From Salpingoeca rosetta (taxonomy: Eukaryota; Opisthokonta; Choanoflagellata; Craspedida; Salpingoecidae): 30,960 bases of DNA. The notes beneath the pieces were generated by a model. It did no database searches, had not been told where the DNA came from, and was given only the letters and a program-made list of their open reading frames with translations. The translations under genes and the position numbers were made by a program. Every line of letters begins with the position of its first letter. The stretch's first letter is position 1. This document shows, one piece after another, positions 25,301 to 30,960 of this stretch. Location: NCBI RefSeq assembly GCF_000188695.1, contig NW_004754923.1, positions 505,265 through 536,224 on the forward strand. The letters run 5' to 3'.

Positions 25301-27458
25301 GGTCTTGCTCTCGCTCACTTCATTCAGTTGTTGCTCAAGGTGGGTCTTGCTCTCGCTCACCTCATTCAGCTGTTGCTCAAGGTGGGTCTTGCTCTCGCTC
25401 ACTTCATTCAGCTGTTGCTCAAGCTGCGTCCTGCTCTCGCTCACCTCATTCAGTTGTTGCTCAAGCTCAGCGATGCGTGCGTTGGCTTCCTGCGTCGCGC
25501 CTTCCTGGCTCTCGCTCACCTCACTCAGCTGTTGCTCAAGCTGCGTCCTGCTCTCGCTCACCTCATTCAGCTGTTGCTCAAGCTGGGTCTTGCTCTCGCT
25601 CGCCTCACTCAGCTGTTGCACAAGCTGCGTCCTGCTCTCGCTCACCTCACTCAGCTGTTGCTCAAGCTGGGTCCTGCTCTCGCTCACCTCACTCAGCTGT
25701 TGCTCAAGGTGGGTCTTGCTCTCGCTCACCTCACTCAGCTGTTGCTCAAGCTGGGTCCTGCTCTCGCTCACCTCACTCAGCTGTTGCTCAAGCTGGGTCC
25801 TGCTCTCGCTCGCCTCATTCAGTTGTTGCTCAAGCTCAGCGATGCGTGTGTTGGCTTCCTGCGTCGCGCCTTCCTGGCTCTCGCTCACCTCACTCAGCTG
25901 TTGCTCAAGCTGCGTCCTGCTCTCGCTCACCTCACTCAGCTGTTGCTCAAGCTGGGTCTTGCTCTCGCTCACTTCATTCAGTTGTTGCTCAAGCTCAGCG
26001 ATGCGTGCGTTGGCTTCCTGCGTCGCGCCTTCCTGGCTCTCGCTCACCTCACTCAGTTGTTGCTCAAGCTGTGTCTTGCTCTCGCTCACCTCACTCAGCT
26101 GTTGCTCAAGCTGGGTCCTGCTCTCGCTCACCTCACTCAGCTGTTGCTCAAGCTGCGCCCTGCTCTCGCTCACTCTCACTCATCTGGTGCTCAAGGCTCA
26201 GCGATGCTCGCGATCACTTCATGCGTCGCGCCTTCCTGGCTCTCGCTGCATCTCACTCAGCTGTTGCTCAAGCTGCGCCTGCTCTCGCTCATCTCACTCA
26301 TGTGATGCTCAAGCTGGGCTCTTGCTCTCGCTCATCTCATTCAGCTGATGCTCCAGCTTAGCCATGCTCGCGTTGGTCTCCTGCGGCTCAGCTCATGGCT
26401 GCTCGGTGATCGTCATCCAGCTGTTGTTGTTGCTCAAGCTCAGCGATGCGTGCGTTGGCTTCCTGCGTCGCGCCTTCCTGGCTCTCGCTCACCTCATTCA
26501 GCTGTTGCTCAAGCTGGGTCCTGCTCTCGCTCACCTCATTCAGCTGTTGCTCAAGCTCAGCGATGCGTGCGTTGGCTTCCTGCGTCGCGTCGTCGTCTTT
26601 GTTCTTCCTCTCCTCCTCCACGGCTGCCTGACGGGCCTGCTAACACCATCGCACGTGTTCACAGACAAACATATCAGTACATTCACATCGACTGTTGTTC
26701 CAGACACGCACGTGAACGCAATATGATGACAAGATACCGGCATCGCCAGTGAAATGAAACTAGCTAGCAAGGCGGCTTCTTGCCACTTATTAATTGCCAC
26801 ACAAAACTGTGCGAACGAACCTTAAGCTGCTTGTTGCTTGCAAGCAACTGCTTTGCTTTCTCCTTCAGCTTTTCGTACGCCTGCTTTCCTTGCACAATCT
26901 CTGCCTCGCGTTGTTGCAGCAATGTCTCCAGCTCCCGCACCCTCTGCCCCGCATCGCCCATCGCGTCACCGTCGCCACCACCAGCGTCACCAGCAGCCCG
27001 TGCATGCGCCCCGTCCGTGGTTGTGTGCGCACGCGTGTGTGTGTCCTCTGCTTCCGTGAGTGAGATCTGCAGCGCGGCCACTTTTGACCGCAGCACCTGG
27101 AGTTCGTCCTCCTTCTCCGCCAGCTGCGCCTGCATCACCAACACAGTGGGGCGCGGTGGAGCGTGAAAGAGTGTGCGCGTGTGCGTGTGCGTGTGACAGA
27201 ATGTGCATGGTGAGATGGGGATGAAATTGTAAACGACGTACCCACACACGCACACTCACTGCCTCATTCAACAACGTGCAAACAAGCACACAAGGGCGAG
27301 AGCTGGGGTGCATCGCACCTGGTAGACTTGATTGAGCTGCTGCTTGGCTTGCGCATCCAGCTCGAGCGCTGCACACGGGCATGACGCAAGTGCGTGTGTT
27401 TGAACGTGAGACACAAAGAGCGCATGTGTGTGTATGTGTGTATGTGTGTATGTGTGTG

Positions 27459-27507
<49 letters not shown>

Positions 27508-27943
27508 CTCTTCACGCATACTTGTAAACAAGCAGCAAAAAGCCTCTATGCATAAACGCCTGACACGCCCATACACATTCACGCACGCGACAACGATTCA
27601 TGCCACGCGATTACCTTGTTCGAGGTCCTTGATCTGTTGTCTCAAGTGCTGCACTTCTTCGCTCTGGCCACTGCCCGCATCAGTGTCCGGCCCTTGCCGC
27701 TGCTGTGCTGTGTCTGCGGAGGAAGTTTCCTGGGGAAGCAGAACGAGGTGGGGATGGAAACACAGTGAGCACGACAAGGTGGAACCCACAGTTGAACCAG
27801 TCGAGTGCTCTGATGCGTGTGGGCGTATGTGAGGTGGGTTTTCCAACTCGCCACTTTGTGCAGAGCGTTGAACTCACCTTTTGGGTCTCTGACGCTGGAG
27901 TGGATGTGGCTGCAGCAACTTTGTTCTTCAAGGACGCAAACAT
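21736..27943 (-). CDS. GRIP-domain golgin (trans-Golgi tethering coiled-coil protein)
   Basis: Exons on the minus strand: 27943-27878, 27729-27615, 27368-27319, 27129-26821, a long exon 26636-22718, 22480-22313 and 22074-21736. All junctions are in phase (0, 1, 0, 0, 0, 0). The N-terminus MFASLKNKVAAATS resembles golgin-245/GCC starts. Over 1,300 residues of Glu/Gln/Ala coiled coil follow. The C-terminal GRIP domain is split by an intron: VDIDYLRNVVYQYMMGI, then EVAHIIASVLEFSPEQRRDLF. The Tyr of DYLRN is the conserved residue GRIP domains need for ARL1-GTP binding at the trans-Golgi network. Such golgins capture endosome-derived vesicles. The long exon contains a 42-bp repeat array and, at about 26180-26412, a patch with indels that breaks the frame; 26636-22718 is 3,919 nt, not a multiple of 3. 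An acidic tail of about 90 residues follows the GRIP domain. Total about 1,650 residues if the patch is resolved. Confidence 0.85.
22610..22702. repeat. (AAAC)n/(AAAAC)n repeat in a golgin intron
   Basis: CAAACAAACAAAC units alternate with CAAAACAAAC units. In the gene's sense this is a GTTT run just after the GTGTGC donor of the long exon, which is a pyrimidine-rich rather than a plain GT repeat. Confidence 0.95.
24884..26179 (-). repeat. 42-bp tandem array encoding SESRTQLEQQLSEV coiled-coil units
   Basis: On the minus strand I count 22 copies of a 14-residue unit (two heptads) and 5 copies of a 25-residue version. The long version replaces RTQ with a 14-residue segment QEGATQEANARIAE, a net gain of 11 residues (one hendecad). 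Variation is limited to R/K, Q/H, S/N and V/A positions. Because 42 and 75 are multiples of 3, several frames stay open on both strands, giving three spurious plus-strand frames. Further copies lie at about 26437-26590. Confidence 0.95.
26180..26412 (-). other. Frame-broken, error-like patch inside the golgin repeat array
   Basis: Units are still recognisable, but they carry many substitutions and several single-base insertions and deletions (e.g. AAGAGCCCAGCTTGAG against AAGACCCAGCTTGAG). Two stops appear in the working frame. Flanking units on both sides are nearly perfect. The patch shifts frame by a net one base between the upstream part (26636-26388) and the downstream part (below 26179). 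It may be an assembly or consensus error in a repeat, a real pseudogenising lesion, or, less likely, a region removed by splicing. Confidence 0.75.
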
Positions 27944-28448
27944 GCCACCACCACCGCCACGGCTCTGCTGTTGCAGGGCGTTAGCACATGGATGGGGTGT
28001 GTGAGTGTGTGTGTGCGTGTGCGTGTGTGCGTTTGTGCGTGTGCGTGTGTGCGTTTGTGCGTGTGCGTGTGTGCGTGTGTGTGTGTGCGTGTGCATGTGT
28101 GCGTGTGTGTGTATGTGCATGCGGCAGCCATTAGATTTAGACATAAGTCCTTAGGCGAGTCCTCTTAGGCCGGCGGCAGGCCGCTATGACCCTAGGATCG
28201 AGCGTTCCTTTAACGTCCCGGTTCTGATCCGCTTTGGATCTTCTATTGAAATTTATCAGGCATATTTCTGGTCAGGTCAAGATCTTACATTCTTGTGCAC
28301 TTACTTTGATGGTCAGCATCTTGTGAGACGCCCGGACCTCACATTACAACCAATTGACGCTTGCCACGCAACGAACAGCATGATCTCCATTAGCCAGGGT
28401 TGCCGCGGTTTGCTCGTGATCTTAAAAGTGGGCTTTACGAACGCAATG

Positions 28449-28488
<40 letters not shown>

Positions 28489-28671
28489 CGTGTATGTGTG
28501 CGTGCATGTATGTGTGTGTGTGCGTGTATGTGTGCGTGCATGTATGTGTGTGTGTGTGTGCACATCCGTGCGTTGCGTTTGCACCTGTGTGCATGCAACG
28601 TACAGCAGGGGCAACCAATACTGCACTTCTGCCAGAAGCAATAACAAGGCGCAAGGAAGTGACGGAAGAAC
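27944..28671. other. Spacer/intron region: two GT microsatellites flanking a microsatellite-free island
   Basis: GT/GC-rich repeats lie at about 28000-28120 and 28446-28562. Between them (about 28128-28445) is a stretch with no simple repeat and clearly lower GC than the exons here. It must contain the golgin 5' flank and probably the unresolved 3' exon(s) of the minus-strand EF-hand gene, which has a splice donor at 28671. Confidence 0.5.
28155..28445 (+). other. Candidate coding remnant or insertion (97-codon open frame)
   Basis: Immediately after CTTAG at 28150-28154, a plus-strand frame stays open for about 97 codons to AACGCAAT, then meets GTGTGTGCG, the standard intron-start pattern of this window. 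The peptide looks protein-like (e.g. FNVPVLIRFGSSIEIYQAYF, GQDLTFLCTYFDGQH) rather than repeat-derived. Its codon use (TTA, ATT, TCT, AAA) is unlike the GC-ending codons of its neighbours. No start codon or partner exon is clear and I recognise no family. It could be a transposon or foreign remnant, one exon of an unseen gene, or chance. Confidence 0.3.
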
Positions 28672-29004
28672 CTTATGTTTTGGCTTTCGGTACTTGTTGA
28701 GGATCGTACTAAACTCCTTGTAGTTGATCTTGTCGTCGTGATTCTCGTCCAAGGCGTGGATGACGGCTTTCAGCTCTGGTTTGCTCAGAGGCAACTTGAT
28801 GCTTTTCATCGTGTCCCGGAACTCCTTGCGTGTGATGATGCCGTCATCATCCCGGTCGTACTGTCGAAATAGATCTAGTACACGCAAAGAGTTCTTGTCC
28901 ATCACCTCAACCATGTTGTGCGCCCATTTGCTCAACACATCATCACCCCCCTCACCTCCAGCTTCATCGTGGTGGTGGTGGTGGTGTTGTTGTTCGCTGC
29001 TCAT
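28672..29004 (-). CDS. EF-hand pair calcium-binding protein, 3' end unresolved
   Basis: Begins MSSEQQ followed by a His run. Upstream in-frame ATGs at 29061, 29067 and 29073 are possible, but 29073 would leave only 29 bp to the divergent gene's start. After an acidic/Gly linker comes [23 protein letters not shown], then EF loop 1 ([12 protein letters not shown], canonical) and EF loop 2 ([12 protein letters not shown], with Asp in place of the usual Gly at position 6 but all ligand positions present). The exon probably ends KPKHK at donor GTTCTTCC (28671). Reading through instead gives hydrophobic then His/Thr-repeat sequence to a stop at about 28435, which looks like intron. No 3' exon could be placed with confidence. 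The likely role is a Ca2+ sensor or regulator; partners are unknown. Confidence 0.75.
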
Positions 29005-29102
29005 TACCGTTCGTTGTTGTGGTTTGCTGGCTGGCACTTTGGCTGGAAAATTGACCAACATTTTCATACACATTTCTACAACCGCCGCCAGGAACAGCGA
29101 CA
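29005..29102. promoter_or_regulatory. Putative 98-bp bidirectional promoter, EF-hand / acidic secreted protein
   Basis: The divergent start codons at 29004 (minus) and 29103 (plus) are 98 bp apart. The interval is less GC-rich than the coding flanks and contains TTTTCATACACATTTCT near its centre. No motif can be assigned. Confidence 0.35.
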
Positions 29103-30364
<1,262 letters not shown>

Positions 30365-30885
30365 CACTGCATGTTGCTCGCATCTGCGTTGCTCCCACAG
30401 ATACGCAATGTGATACTAGCAGTGGTATGTTGTGCGCATTGGTTGCGCAGTTTTTTTTTGGTTCATATTCCCAGTTCGAGCGCTGCTTGTCGTTATCCTT
30501 GAGCAAGCTTGCCCACACTACATGTGCGTGCATGTGCATGTACATGTGTACGTGTGTGCGCGCATGCGTGCGCGCGTGGGTAAACGTGCTCCTTTGCCGT
30601 GTATGGGATGCAATCAGCGACACTGCCTCGCCAGCTGTTGTCTGTATAGACGCACGTGCGCATTGCACATGCGTCGATATCATATGTGTCTTTTCCAAGA
30701 AGATCTAATGGAATGAACCAACGACATATGTACATGCAAAGAGAGGTAGAGGTGTGTGTGGGAGCAACAGTCATATCCTAGCTTCTAAACGACACGAGAG
30801 AACAACAACAACAACAACAAAGTGCAACTATGGGGCGGAACCAATTGTGTCTGTGTGTGTGAGAGCGAGTGTGTGTGTGTGTGTG

Positions 30886-30960
<75 letters not shown>
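30365..30960. other. Right-edge spacer ending in (GT)n
   Basis: No gene seen. It holds the 3' flank of the acidic secreted-protein gene, a T-run (30451-30458), alternating CATGTG/CGTGTG DNA (about 30520-30580), a short (CAA)n at about 30802-30820, and a GT microsatellite that is pure from about 30892 to the window end and truncated there. Confidence 0.6.

Noticed and set aside
24884..26179. CRISPR-like repeat array
   Set aside because: Units are directly adjacent with no unique spacers, lie inside a coding exon and encode a coiled coil.
24782..26361. Three long overlapping open frames on the plus strand opposite the golgin
   Set aside because: They exist only because 42- and 75-bp repeat units are multiples of three, which keeps every frame of the array free of stops. 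The minus strand has the GRIP domain and consistent splice junctions.
28313..28654. Minus-strand reading of the low-GC island as the EF-hand protein's last exon
   Set aside because: An acceptor-like AAAG exists, but the peptide ([20 protein letters not shown]) shows nothing expected after an EF-hand pair, and its splice phase match is not distinctive.

Overview
This is a nuclear DNA window from a unicellular eukaryote. Genes lie on both strands, every multi-exon gene has spliceosomal introns, and no bacterial operon structure is visible. Coding exons are GC-rich. Introns and spacers are saturated with GT/CA, GAT, CAA and TTG microsatellites. The recognisable genes (METTL14, an FBXW10-type F-box/WD40 protein, a Lines/LINS-like protein, a GRIP-domain golgin) are those of an animal or close animal relative. 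Compact intergenic gaps and short introns favour a choanoflagellate such as a Salpingoeca relative. The species assignment is inference from general knowledge, not a database match.

Layout, left to right: (1) <1-2216, minus: a secreted protein of unrecognised family, 7 reconstructed exons, running off the left edge. (2) 2284-6590, plus: METTL14, 14 exons, the non-catalytic partner in the mRNA m6A methyltransferase. (3) 7309-14058, plus: a giant FBXW10-like F-box/WD40 protein in two exons with a very long Q/H/S/N-rich N-terminal half. (4) 14628-15446, plus: a small membrane protein, three inferred exons. (5) 15564-17705, minus: an intronless orphan NPPY-type methyltransferase with a zinc ribbon and a lysine-rich tail. 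(6) 17840-21244, plus: a Lines/LINS-like protein with long poly-Q and poly-D tracts. (7) 21736-27943, minus: a GRIP-domain trans-Golgi golgin, 8 exons, with a 42-bp coiled-coil repeat array and one error-like broken patch. (8) 28672-29004, minus: an EF-hand pair protein whose 3' end is unresolved. (9) 29103-30364, plus: a secreted or membrane-anchored acidic protein, three exons.

Three gene pairs are divergent with only about 67, 134 and 98 bp between start codons, so shared bidirectional promoters are likely. The genes do not form an obvious single pathway. The nearest functional theme is two amino-methyltransferase-type proteins (METTL14 and the orphan NPPY enzyme) about 9 kb apart, which may be coincidence. 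The least explained DNA is a microsatellite-poor, lower-GC island at about 28,128-28,445. All exon boundaries were read by eye from splice signals, reading-frame phase and, where possible, remembered family alignments. Those of METTL14 are the most secure.
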